DNA of 49,837 bases, taken from contig CAZTII010000006.1 in NCBI GenBank assembly GCA_964613305.1, positions 1-49,837 on the forward strand, given 5' to 3'. Within the stretch, counting starts at the first letter, position 1; each line of letters begins with the position of its first letter. The notes beneath the pieces are model-generated. The model saw only the letters and a program-made list of their open reading frames with translations. It searched no databases and was not told where the DNA came from. Both the position numbers and the translations under genes were made by a program. Source of the stretch: CAZTII01 sp964613305 (lineage in GTDB: Bacteria > Bacillota_I > Bacilli_A > Erysipelotrichales > Erysipelotrichaceae). Positions 41,594 to 49,837 of this stretch are shown here, in pieces.

Positions 41594-44500
41594 CGTCTCA
41601 CCTCTTTGCTTAATTGAAATACTCGTAATAAATAACCAAGTGCTTCTTTTGATTTGTTAATGACAATAATAATTCTATTTTTAACGTATTTTAACTCTAT
41701 TGTTGGGCTAATTTTTGTACATCCTTCAAAAAGTTCAATTCCTTTACAATGATTGCTGTATTCGAGCGAGAAAATGATTTCATAACGATTCACATAATCA
41801 CTGTATTTTTCTACATCACTATGATTAATATAGTATTCTAATCGTTTTTTGTCAAATAAGGCAATGACTGCTTTTGGTAGTTTTCCATATTCATCAATAA
41901 CACTTTGTTCAAATTGTTCAATTTCTTCTAATGTATTTAATTCATGAAGTTTTTGATATAAGGTAATTTTATCGAAATCATCCGCTGAAAAGTTTTCTGG
42001 AATATAACTATCAATAGCTACTTGCGGTTTAATCGTTTCAATCTTTTCTTCTTTAATGATTCCTTGTTGTTCATCTATCGCTTCACTTAACATTTCTAAA
42101 TACATATCTAAGCCTACAGTATCGATAAATCCTGATTGACTAGGTCCTAACATATCTCCTGCTCCACGTATTGTTAAGTCACGCATTGCTATTTTATAAC
42201 CACTTCCTAGCTTCGTAAATTCTTTCATCGCTTGTAGTCGTTTACTTGCGATTTCGCTTAATTGACGATTGGATTCTACCATTAAATAAGCATACGCCAA
42301 ACGATTGCTTCGTCCTACTCTTCCTTTAATTTGATACAATTGTGCTAACCCAAAACGATCAGCATTTTCTACAATAATCGTGTTGGCATTAGGAATATCT
42401 AGTCCTGTTTCAATGATGGTAGTACACAATAATACATCAATTTCACCTTCATTAAAGGAAATCATAATATCTTCTATATCATTTTTACCCATTTTTCCAT
42501 GGGCAATTCCAACTCTACTTTCAGGAATTAATTTTTGAATTAATCGAGCCTTTACTGTTATTTCTTCTATGTTGTTCGTTAGATAAAATACTTGTCCATT
42601 TCGTGCTAATTCGCGTTGAATCACTTCTTTTATTAAATTGATGTTTTTTTCAACGATGTACGTTGCGACAGGATATCTATTTTGTGGTGGTGTTTCTAGT
42701 TGTGATAATTGACGAACACCAATTAAAGACATTTGTAATGTTCTTGGAATTGGTGTAGCGGATAAGCTTAAAACATCCACTCCTTGTGTCATTTCTTTGA
42801 TTCGCTCTTTATGTTCTACACCAAAACGTTGTTCCTCATCAATTACTAATAATCCTAAATCTTTAAATGAAATATCTTTACTCAATAATCGATGAGTACC
42901 TATTAAAATATCAATCTTTCCATTTTTAATGTCTTTAATAATCTCATGTTGAACTGTTGTTGTAGTAAATCGATTAATTAAAGCAATTCTAACTGGATAG
43001 TTTTTAAAACGATTTGTAAATGTCTTCATATGTTGTGACGATAATATTGTCGTTGGACATAAAAAGGCTACTTGTTTATTTGCTTCTACTACTTTAAAGG
43101 CAGCACGAATCGCAACTTCAGTCTTTCCAAAACCAACATCACCACACAACAATCGTTCCATCGGTTTATCAGACATTAAATCCTGTTTTACTTCTTGGAT
43201 TGCTTTCTTTTGATCTTCAGTACATTCATAATTAAACTCATCTTCAAATGCTTTTTGTAGTTCAGTGTCTTCACCATATTGATAACCAATATGGTTCGTT
43301 CTATTTTTATACAAAGCAACTAATCGCTCTGCTAAATCATTCACATTGTCTTTAATTTTTTTCTTCGTTTTTTCCCATTCATTGCTTCCTAATTTGTTTA
43401 ATTTAGGGACAACACCATCCGATGAGACAAATTTTCTAACAAGATGAAATTGTTCCAATGGAATTAGTAAAAAAGCATTGCCACGATAAATTACTTTTAA
43501 GTAATCCTTATGGTAGCCCATTACTTCACGGTTCTCTATCCCCATGTATTGACCTACGCCATGAGCATGATGAACAACGTAATCACCAACTTTTAACTCT
43601 AAATATGTTTTTAATACTTCCGCATTTTTAAATTGCTTAATAGAGTGGTCTGCACGTGGTTTATTGTCCAATAACTCATACGCTGTAAGAACGACAATAT
43701 TTTCTCTTTTACAATAAAATCCTTCATATAACGATGAAAAGGTAATATTAATTCCTTCATTGATTGTGTTGTTTAAGTATTGGTATGGTACTTTCATAGA
43801 ATCTAATAATGGCGAAATTTTTTTAAATTCAATATCATTAATGCTTAACACTATTTTTTTATCGGTATATTCTTTTAATAAGGCTGTTAAACGTAAATCA
43901 AGTGGTAGTTTGGTGATATTTACTTCAGAAAAACTACTTTCAACATACGTTTCTGTTTCACATACTTTTTGATGATGCAATACATCATCCAATTGATGAT
44001 TTATCGCAAATTTAGGCAACAATAAACCATCTTGAACCATTTCTTGAAGTGTAGTCACATTTTCATTGAATGATAATTTAATGGATTCATTCACATCTTG
44101 TTTTGGCGATAAGATAACTTGACAACTTGGAATGTATTCTAAAAGATTACTTGTGCTATCTAGCCAAGCATAATACGGATAATGGCGATTTTCTATAATT
44201 CTTTTTTCAATAAATTGAATATCTTGTTCAACATTACAGATTAAACGATCATCGCTTTCTTCTTTAAGTGCTTGTTGTAACCGTTGTTTTATTGTCGTTA
44301 TTTCATCATCAGTAAATAAAATATCATTGGCTGGAATAATGGTTACTTCTTGACATTGTTCAATTGTCTTTTGTGTAGCACTATCAAAAAAACGAATACT
44401 TTCTACTGTAACATCGAAAAATTCTATTCTTATTGGATTATCATAATTCATTGAAAAAACATCAATAATACCGCCTCGAATCGCAAACGTTAAAGGGATA

Positions 44501-44994
44501 TCAACATGTGATACCATTTCATAACCACTATTAATGAGTAACTTTTTACATTCATCCATGGTGATTTCTTGATTAATAGAAATAGAAATACACGCTTTTC
44601 TAAACGTACTTGGCTGTGGTAACTGTCGTAGTATCGCTGTGCCATGAGTAATGACAAGTTGATTCGGATTGTTTAATAAGCGATAATAGGCAGCTACTTT
44701 TGATGCGACCATTTCTGGACTACTTGCGATTGCTTGTACGCGAATTGAATCTTCTACTTCATAAAGCATGCATTCATCATGACTAACAAGTGTTGCGATT
44801 CGATTGTAAAGACGTCGCGCAGTATAGGCATTTGACTTCACGATGACAATTGGTCTTTTATTTTGTTGAAAGCTAGTGGCAGCAATAAGTGCTTCTTCAT
44901 TAAGTGACGTAATAGGCAAAACAGACTTTCCTTTATTAAAAGCCTCAATCGCTGGATTGTCTTTTATTGCGTCAAATAACCATTGATTACTCAT
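41590..44994 (-). CDS. mfd: Mfd, transcription-repair coupling factor
   Basis: Pushes or removes stalled RNA polymerase and recruits UvrA. 1134 residues, close to the usual 1150-1180. Order: UvrB-homology region at the N-terminus, RNA-polymerase interacting domain with LKVGDYVVHHAHGVGQYMGIE, helicase Walker A GDVGFGKTEVAIRAAFK, DEEQRFG box, LSATPIPRTLQMSL, TTIIETGLDIPNANT, QIKGRVGRSNRLAYAY, and the TRCF C-terminal domain. All motor motifs are intact. The gene overlaps pth upstream and rqcP downstream by four bases each, as in a strict operon. In Bacillus, spoVT, yabM and yabN lie between mfd and rqcP; here they are missing. Confidence 0.97.
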   Translation of the reverse strand: MSNQWLFDAIKDNPAIEAFNKGKSVLPITSLNEEALIAATSFQQNKRPIVIVKSNAYTARRLYNRIATLVSHDECMLYEVEDSIRVQAIASSPEMVASKVAAYYRLLNNPNQLVITHGTAILRQLPQPSTFRKACISISINQEITMDECKKLLINSGYEMVSHVDIPLTFAIRGGIIDVFSMNYDNPIRIEFFDVTVESIRFFDSATQKTIEQCQEVTIIPANDILFTDDEITTIKQRLQQALKEESDDRLICNVEQDIQFIEKRIIENRHYPYYAWLDSTSNLLEYIPSCQVILSPKQDVNESIKLSFNENVTTLQEMVQDGLLLPKFAINHQLDDVLHHQKVCETETYVESSFSEVNITKLPLDLRLTALLKEYTDKKIVLSINDIEFKKISPLLDSMKVPYQYLNNTINEGINITFSSLYEGFYCKRENIVVLTAYELLDNKPRADHSIKQFKNAEVLKTYLELKVGDYVVHHAHGVGQYMGIENREVMGYHKDYLKVIYRGNAFLLIPLEQFHLVRKFVSSDGVVPKLNKLGSNEWEKTKKKIKDNVNDLAERLVALYKNRTNHIGYQYGEDTELQKAFEDEFNYECTEDQKKAIQEVKQDLMSDKPMERLLCGDVGFGKTEVAIRAAFKVVEANKQVAFLCPTTILSSQHMKTFTNRFKNYPVRIALINRFTTTTVQHEIIKDIKNGKIDILIGTHRLLSKDISFKDLGLLVIDEEQRFGVEHKERIKEMTQGVDVLSLSATPIPRTLQMSLIGVRQLSQLETPPQNRYPVATYIVEKNINLIKEVIQRELARNGQVFYLTNNIEEITVKARLIQKLIPESRVGIAHGKMGKNDIEDIMISFNEGEIDVLLCTTIIETGLDIPNANTIIVENADRFGLAQLYQIKGRVGRSNRLAYAYLMVESNRQLSEIASKRLQAMKEFTKLGSGYKIAMRDLTIRGAGDMLGPSQSGFIDTVGLDMYLEMLSEAIDEQQGIIKEEKIETIKPQVAIDSYIPENFSADDFDKITLYQKLHELNTLEEIEQFEQSVIDEYGKLPKAVIALFDKKRLEYYINHSDVEKYSDYVNRYEIIFSLEYSNHCKGIELFEGCTKISPTIELKYVKNRIIIVINKSKEALGYLLRVFQLSKEVRR

Positions 44995-45551
44995 AACTTA
45001 TTAAACTCATTCATTACTTTTTCAATGGGATGTTCTACCCAATAAATAGCTGCTTTAGCACTCTGAGAAACACTATTTACAATCAATGGTTCTTCTTCTT
45101 TTGTAAATTTACCTAAAACATAATCAACAATGGGAATTAGTGGATTTTTATCAATACCAATTCTAATTCTTGATAGTTGTTGTGTTTTTAAATGTTGCAT
45201 AATATTCGATATTCCTTTTTGTCCACCAGAACTACCTTGATATCGAATTCTAACTTTTCCCACTGGTAAATCTAAATCGTCATGAATGACTAAAACATCG
45301 TCATTTTTAATTTTATAAAAGTTCATTGCTTGAATGACTGCTTCTCCAGAACAATTCATGTATGTTAATGGTTTCATCAACAACACTTGTTCACTACCAA
45401 TTCGTACAAGTTCAATGTTGGCCTTAAATTTTTCTTGTTTAATGGAAACATTTAATGTATTCGCAATTTCATCCAACACTAAAAACCCAACATTATGTCG
45501 GGTTCTTTCATATTCTTTTCCTGGATTACCTAGTCCTACAATTAACTTCAT
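44991..45551 (-). CDS. pth: Peptidyl-tRNA hydrolase
   Basis: Releases tRNA from dropped-off peptidyl-tRNA. 186 residues, usual length. Family marks: VGLGNPGKEYERTRHNVGF with the catalytic His19 and Asn9, LMKPLTYMNCSG with Asn66, and VIHDDLDLP with Asp92. The usual GGHNG loop reads GGQKG (111-112), so the His-Asn pair that contacts substrate is Gln-Lys; this occurs in some homologues, but it deviates from the E. coli reference. Starts four bases inside the end of the AhpD-like gene and overlaps mfd by four bases. Confidence 0.95.
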   Translation of the reverse strand: MKLIVGLGNPGKEYERTRHNVGFLVLDEIANTLNVSIKQEKFKANIELVRIGSEQVLLMKPLTYMNCSGEAVIQAMNFYKIKNDDVLVIHDDLDLPVGKVRIRYQGSSGGQKGISNIMQHLKTQQLSRIRIGIDKNPLIPIVDYVLGKFTKEEEPLIVNSVSQSAKAAIYWVEHPIEKVMNEFNKL

Positions 45552-46105
45552 TGTACCTCCATGTCATCTTTATATATCATACTTGAAATAAGAGCACCAA
45601 CCAATAAAAATGGTACAGGTAAAAGTATTTGTAATTCATACCATAAACTTGATTGTGGATTGTTTTTGCCACTGAATCGTTGTTGTAAATTACCAAAAGC
45701 GATACCTAATGTGTTCGCAACCATCATGATTCTACAATAGCCAAGAATAGCTTTCGCTTTTTCTTTGCCGTAATAATCACAAACGCGATGAAATGATTCT
45801 AACGATGGATTCCCTCTACTTTCAGCAACGTGTTGAGCAAACATAATAGCGATTGATTCATCATCAGGAATACTATCACTACCTCCTGATAACATTTCAT
45901 TGATTTCCTCACTACTCATTCCTGCTTCTAAGGCCATTTTCGTATGAGCATAGCTACAAATGTCACAACCATTCACTTCAGTTACCGCAAGCATGATTCG
46001 CTCTCTAAACACCTTATCAAGTGGTTCTTTTAAATACTTCATGCTTTTAAACATTTTAACATAATGGTAATACGTTTCTGTTGGTGAATATAGTCTACTT
46101 CCCAT
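45548..46105 (-). CDS. AhpD/carboxymuconolactone-decarboxylase-like protein with C-terminal membrane helix
   Basis: AhpD-fold protein, 185 residues from ATG 46105; GGTGAGG precedes it, while the in-frame GTG three codons upstream lies inside that site. The redox centre CDICSYAH (C-x-x-C-x-x-x-H) is intact near residue 48, and the helical CMD core extends to about 145. The end carries a membrane helix (LLPVPFLLVGALISSMIY) near 158-176, unusual for the family. It may act as a thiol-peroxidase partner tethered to the membrane; the substrate is unknown. It overlaps the polymerase-like gene (11 bp) and pth (4 bp), so it is an integral part of the operon. Confidence 0.82.
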   Translation of the reverse strand: MGSRLYSPTETYYHYVKMFKSMKYLKEPLDKVFRERIMLAVTEVNGCDICSYAHTKMALEAGMSSEEINEMLSGGSDSIPDDESIAIMFAQHVAESRGNPSLESFHRVCDYYGKEKAKAILGYCRIMMVANTLGIAFGNLQQRFSGKNNPQSSLWYELQILLPVPFLLVGALISSMIYKDDMEVQ

Positions 46106-47663
46106 ACGCCTCACCTATCCTCTTCATTAAAATTGCCAATATAAATGCCATAAACGTCGTTGTTAAAAACTGATCTAGCACATGTCCACTAATATATGCA
46201 CTACCGATTGCCGATAACAATACTAGTGCATATGTCGTTATTTCTAAGGTTAATAATTTTTTCCATTTAATTAATACTAACAATCCACATACTCCGACAA
46301 CAATAATCCAAGGAACAATTGTTAATAATGTTCCAATGTATCCTAAGGTATACACTTGTTGCGTGTAATCTTTTTCAATAAGGATAGAACCGTTCATAAA
46401 GGTCGAATATCCCATACCCAATAATTTTTCTTTTGATGTTAAGTTTTCATATTTATAATCCATAAAAATCTTTTGAATTCGACGTCCACCTACACGTTCT
46501 TCTACTGGACGATCTAAGATCATATCAACCCAAAATTTAGGGTCAAACTTATAGTGATACCAACTATCATAATAAATCTTTGGAATGGAAGAAGCATATT
46601 TAGCTCTAATTCCATATTGTTCAAACATAAAAATATAAAAGTTATTGAATTCTTTTGTTCCTGGAATTAAATCTTTCGCATTTTTTAAAGCGGATTTTCC
46701 TTCATCGGCAGCGCCATTATCAATTAATGCTAAATCATTTTTAGCATCAATTTTTTGGTTAACTACTGCAGGAGTATATGGCAATATGGTTACAAATGTC
46801 GCAAAACATACAATCGTTAAAATAATCATATCAACTTTAACTACGTCTCTTTTTAATAGCAATCGATCAAATAAATACAACACTAGAAATACTACAGGAA
46901 TTAGTATTGCTCCATACGTTGCTACTCTTGTCGATAATATTTGCATCGCTAAACTTTGTACAACAATCAGTGTTACAAGAATACCTTTTTCTTTCTTTGA
47001 CGTCGACATACTGAAGAAATAATACAATAATGGCAAAATCATAAACATTAAAATACCAATCGTATTTCCTTCATTGAAGAAAAATTTACTTGCTAATACA
47101 CGTGGATGGTACGTTTCATATATTCCAAAAAACCACATATAAAATGGTGCTTGAGTATATCCTTCATACGTACTTTTACCAAATAAAAACACATCTCCTA
47201 ATACAATAGGTATGCCTATAATCGCTGAAGAAAACATCGTTATTTTTTTTATGATGTCTTCTTTAAATTCAGCGTGATAACTACAATACACAATCGCAAA
47301 TGGTAATACTAAAGTTAGTAAATACGTTAATTCTTGAAAATAGTTAAATTCGAAATTTGTCGTTAAATTTAATCTAGGATATAATGCTAATGCCTGTTTA
47401 GAATGCAAGACATAAAAAACTAATAAAGAAATACCATATCCACCTGCTAAAACAAAGACATGCTTTTGTTTTTTTTCTACCGTGAAAAATGTCCACAATA
47501 CTAGAAGTGGTATAATGATAAAACGAATAATTGTTGAAAATCGTGGTATGGAAAATTGATTTAAAAAGTCATAAATTAAATAGTCCATATCAATAATTGG
47601 TTGTAGCATGATAAGCGCACCAACTATCCACGTTATAATTTTTTTGCTATCTATATTTTTCAT
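46095..47663 (-). CDS. O-antigen ligase/polymerase-like membrane protein
   Basis: 522 residues with about eleven to twelve membrane helices and a large external loop (about 300-410) between the later helices, the layout of O-antigen ligase (WaaL) and Wzy-type polymerases. The loop holds conserved-looking charged residues (YDSWYHYKFDPKFW, ERVGGRR) and a GMGYSTFMNG motif. It probably polymerises or ligates surface polysaccharide units together with the two glycosyltransferases just upstream. It overlaps the GT4 gene by four bases. Wzy and WaaL proteins cannot be separated by eye. Confidence 0.75.
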   Translation of the reverse strand: MKNIDSKKIITWIVGALIMLQPIIDMDYLIYDFLNQFSIPRFSTIIRFIIIPLLVLWTFFTVEKKQKHVFVLAGGYGISLLVFYVLHSKQALALYPRLNLTTNFEFNYFQELTYLLTLVLPFAIVYCSYHAEFKEDIIKKITMFSSAIIGIPIVLGDVFLFGKSTYEGYTQAPFYMWFFGIYETYHPRVLASKFFFNEGNTIGILMFMILPLLYYFFSMSTSKKEKGILVTLIVVQSLAMQILSTRVATYGAILIPVVFLVLYLFDRLLLKRDVVKVDMIILTIVCFATFVTILPYTPAVVNQKIDAKNDLALIDNGAADEGKSALKNAKDLIPGTKEFNNFYIFMFEQYGIRAKYASSIPKIYYDSWYHYKFDPKFWVDMILDRPVEERVGGRRIQKIFMDYKYENLTSKEKLLGMGYSTFMNGSILIEKDYTQQVYTLGYIGTLLTIVPWIIVVGVCGLLVLIKWKKLLTLEITTYALVLLSAIGSAYISGHVLDQFLTTTFMAFILAILMKRIGEAYGK

Positions 47664-48829
47664 TGCTTTCCCTCTAAGAATTCTATTTGAAATTGTTTTA
47701 AGTTTTCTTCATTTGGATAATGGTAGGACACTAACTTTTCTTTCATTTTATGTAATTTTTCAATGTCTCGTAGTGCATGAATTAATCCTTCATTTAGTGC
47801 TTCTTGACTATTTTCTACAATCCAACCGTGTTCTTCTTTTAAAATTTGTTCACTTGCACCACTCACCTTCGTCATTAATACCGGTGTTTGAGCAATTAAA
47901 CTTTCGTTTACGATTGTCGCAAATCCTTCATATGCGCTAGATAAAACAAACAAATCACATTGATGAATTAAATAATATGGATTTTTCATAAATCCTAAAA
48001 AGTATACTCGTGTTAACTGATGTTTTGCAACTATTTCTCGTAGTTGTTCCTCTGATTCTCCTCCGCCTACTAAATATAAGTTGTGAATAATTCCAGCATC
48101 TAAAGCTGCTTTATGTGCAAATAATAGGCGATCAATACTTTTTTGGGGATGGAATCGAGCAACATTGATAATATTAATCTCATTTGACGTTGGTAGACTA
48201 TTGGTTGTATCTTTCATCCCTTCAATCACTTTTGTAATATCCATTAAATTATGAATTACTTTTCCTCCTGATACACCAAACACTGATTCGTATGCAGCAA
48301 GCGCTTCTTTTGAATCAGCGATGTTTAAATCAATTCGTTGTAACGATTGTTTTAAAATAGGCATGTAATTTTTAGAATAATTACACACACTATAATCAGT
48401 AAGAACCCAATTTATTTTACGTTTACTCGTTCCAAATGCAGTAAATATAGTACAAATTCCTTCTTTGGCAGCAACTTCTACATCGTATTGTTTCGTTGTA
48501 ATTTTTAAGCGTTCTTTTAACATTTTTTTCTTAATTAATCCGGTTTTTTTATAAAAAATCAATCGTAATTTACTCATTAACATCAGTAAATCACCACGCT
48601 TCATTATTTCTAGTAACGGTTGATCTACTGCTTTAAAAAAGGATGTTCCTTCTAGTACAGTAACGTGTTTAGGAATTTCATCCAACAATTGACCGTGTTT
48701 ATGTAATACTAAACAATCAATATCAAAAATAGTTGGGTCTAAATTTGCCATCAATGTATTTAATACACGTGCCACTCCACCCATTGTCATCTCATCATTT
48801 ACAAACAATATTTTAGTTTTATTTGTCAT
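47660..48829 (-). CDS. Family 4 glycosyltransferase
   Basis: GT-B fold retaining glycosyltransferase, 389 residues. Marks: N-terminal ILFVNDEMTMGGVARVLNTL, IINVARFHPQKSIDRLL at the start of the second Rossmann domain, YLVGGGESEEQL, and the donor site FVLSSAYEGFATIVNESLIAQTPVLMTKVSG with the EX7E pattern (Glu in YEGF and in VNESL). No membrane segment. It overlaps both neighbours and belongs to a surface-glycan cluster. Substrate unknown. Confidence 0.9.
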   Translation of the reverse strand: MTNKTKILFVNDEMTMGGVARVLNTLMANLDPTIFDIDCLVLHKHGQLLDEIPKHVTVLEGTSFFKAVDQPLLEIMKRGDLLMLMSKLRLIFYKKTGLIKKKMLKERLKITTKQYDVEVAAKEGICTIFTAFGTSKRKINWVLTDYSVCNYSKNYMPILKQSLQRIDLNIADSKEALAAYESVFGVSGGKVIHNLMDITKVIEGMKDTTNSLPTSNEINIINVARFHPQKSIDRLLFAHKAALDAGIIHNLYLVGGGESEEQLREIVAKHQLTRVYFLGFMKNPYYLIHQCDLFVLSSAYEGFATIVNESLIAQTPVLMTKVSGASEQILKEEHGWIVENSQEALNEGLIHALRDIEKLHKMKEKLVSYHYPNEENLKQFQIEFLEGKQ

Positions 48830-49781
48830 AGATTTTCAATACCATTTTCACTTTCAATTTTCCTAACAATAAAAATATAATTTTTTTCTTTATCGACATA
48901 TTTTTGAATAGTTTATCTTTTTTCCATGTCGGATACGCTTTATTTAAACGGTTCATATTTTCAATTAAATATTCTTCGCGAAGTTCTTTTTCCTTAAAAT
49001 CCTTGATTCTAATTGTTGTACAATCTAAACCATGAATAACGTACATATGCATTATTTCATTCATCAACAGTGATTCATCACCATGATTTTTAATATAATT
49101 TAAGCAAGTATCTATTGCATCATAAATATCAAATATTTTTTTATTGGCGCTATGCGCTATCGAACCACTTCGTTGATAGTATACATAATACGCTTTATTC
49201 ACTTTTGTAACTCTTTTTGCTTTATATAGTAAAATAGGAATTGTAGCTAAATCTTCATATACTTTTCCTTTTGGAAACAATACATCATCAAACAGTGATT
49301 TTCTAATAATTTTATTACATGCACTATTATTAATACGAATTAGTTCAGGTGAATCATTCACATTAGTTGTATCAAAGTCACCACCAGAAGCGTGTTTAAC
49401 TTCACCGCTATCATACAAATATTCCATATCACATACAACAATGTCAGCATTGGTTTTATGTAATTGTTCCATCATATCACTAATCATATCTTCTTTTATA
49501 AAATCATCGCTATCGACACAAGCGATAAACTCACCGCTACTCTTTAAAATACCAACATTTCTAGCATCACTTAATCCACCATTTTCCTTATGAATTAAAA
49601 TAATATTTTTATGTTTTTGCGCATATTCTTCCGCTATTTTTCCTGAATTATCAAAAGAGCCGTCATTAACTAATACAATCTCAACGGCTTGATATGTTTG
49701 ATTTAAACAACTCTCTATACATCGCACTAAGTATTTCTCGACGTTGTATATAGGTACGATGATTGATACTTTATCTTTCAT
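48819..49781 (-). CDS. Family 2 glycosyltransferase
   Basis: GT-A inverting enzyme, 320 residues. Marks: VSIIVPIYNVEKYLVRCIESCLNQ, LVNDGSFDNS, GGLSDARNVG and the metal-binding DSDD in ACVDSDDFI; a C-terminal helical region with many Lys follows. First gene of the long minus-strand operon, with AGGTGAT before ATG 49781 and an extended -10 upstream. EpsJ/CpsJ-like enzymes of this type build capsule or exopolysaccharide repeat units; the sugar cannot be inferred. Confidence 0.92.
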   Translation of the reverse strand: MKDKVSIIVPIYNVEKYLVRCIESCLNQTYQAVEIVLVNDGSFDNSGKIAEEYAQKHKNIILIHKENGGLSDARNVGILKSSGEFIACVDSDDFIKEDMISDMMEQLHKTNADIVVCDMEYLYDSGEVKHASGGDFDTTNVNDSPELIRINNSACNKIIRKSLFDDVLFPKGKVYEDLATIPILLYKAKRVTKVNKAYYVYYQRSGSIAHSANKKIFDIYDAIDTCLNYIKNHGDESLLMNEIMHMYVIHGLDCTTIRIKDFKEKELREEYLIENMNRLNKAYPTWKKDKLFKNMSIKKKIIFLLLGKLKVKMVLKIYDK

Positions 49782-49796
49782 TTTATCACCTCATTG

Positions 49797-49805
49797 ATTA
49801 TACCA
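49797..49805 (-). promoter_or_regulatory. Extended -10 promoter of the glycan/pth/mfd operon
   Basis: TGG-TATAAT on the minus strand (49805-49797), 15 bp before the first start codon, with a weak -35 region. It is close to the window edge; no further gene is seen to 49837. Confidence 0.5.
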
Positions 49806-49837
49806 AATAATTTAAGTATTTAAAATGTATTTACCAT

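Noticed and set aside
47608..47940. 110-codon plus-strand ORF in the GT4/polymerase region
   Set aside because: Opposite-strand shadow of two well-supported overlapping genes.
1..49837. CRISPR arrays, tRNA or rRNA genes, prophage genes
   Set aside because: No regularly spaced repeats, no T-loop/acceptor patterns, no rRNA signatures and no phage structural or integrase genes were seen on reading both strands.

Overview
The window is AT-rich, densely coded chromosomal DNA from a low-GC Bacillota bacterium. AddAB instead of RecBCD, a T-box leader, the pth-mfd-rqcP-divIC block, a Crh/HPr-type protein and the codon use fit a Bacillota host; I would guess an Erysipelotrichia-like or related lineage, but nothing here fixes the genus. 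Sporulation genes that flank rqcP and divIC in Bacillus are absent. There are no rRNA or tRNA genes, no CRISPR array, no phage and no complete IS.

Layout. 199-4047: a sugar-type (CUT2) ABC importer operon in the order ATPase, permease, binding lipoprotein, with promoter, intergenic hairpins and terminator. 4133-4966: a family 8 glycosyltransferase that runs tail to tail into addA. 4959-10608 (minus): addB-addA recombination nuclease, with an AddB that has lost its Fe-S cysteines. 10736-12765 (minus): a coupled pair, a YdjI-like SPFH protein and a DUF4428 zinc-ribbon protein. 12985-18805 (minus): response regulator, sensor kinase, HlyD-like adaptor, ABC ATPase and MacB-like permease, a self-contained two-component/efflux operon. 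18947-26401 (plus): LuxR-type response regulator, a broken 7TM kinase, a second kinase, tag glycosylase and a SWIM/SNF2 helicase. 26421-27852 (minus): MATE pump followed by an unlisted 26-residue membrane peptide. 27965-29992 (plus): a GGDEF protein and an HPr-like protein with Asp at position 15.

30050-31832 is a T-box riboswitch with an apparent tyrosine specifier in front of a tyrosine phenol-lyase/tryptophanase family enzyme. 31941-33041 is an unknown lipoprotein. 33071-37921 holds two divergent units: a CsbB/GtrB-like glycosyltransferase with FdtA- and FdtB-like dTDP-amino-sugar enzymes, and YfhO, together suggesting decoration of a cell-surface polymer with an amino-dideoxy sugar. 38005-40960 is an accessory patch: two tandem prepilin-like proteins with near-identical N-termini and divergent solenoid-like C-termini, an IS200/IS605-type end remnant between them, then a ~270-bp gene-free segment bounded by inverted repeats. 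40957-49781 (minus) is one long, mostly overlapping operon: two glycosyltransferases, an O-antigen-ligase/polymerase-like protein, an AhpD-like protein, then pth, mfd, rqcP and divIC.

The most unusual points are the Tyr T-box on a lyase-family gene, the Asp15 HPr, the modular pilin pair, the FdtAB-CsbB-YfhO grouping, the small ORF after the MATE gene, and the inverted-repeat element at 40664-40933. Starts were re-chosen by Shine-Dalgarno position for several genes. All function calls come from reading motifs by eye; no database search was run.
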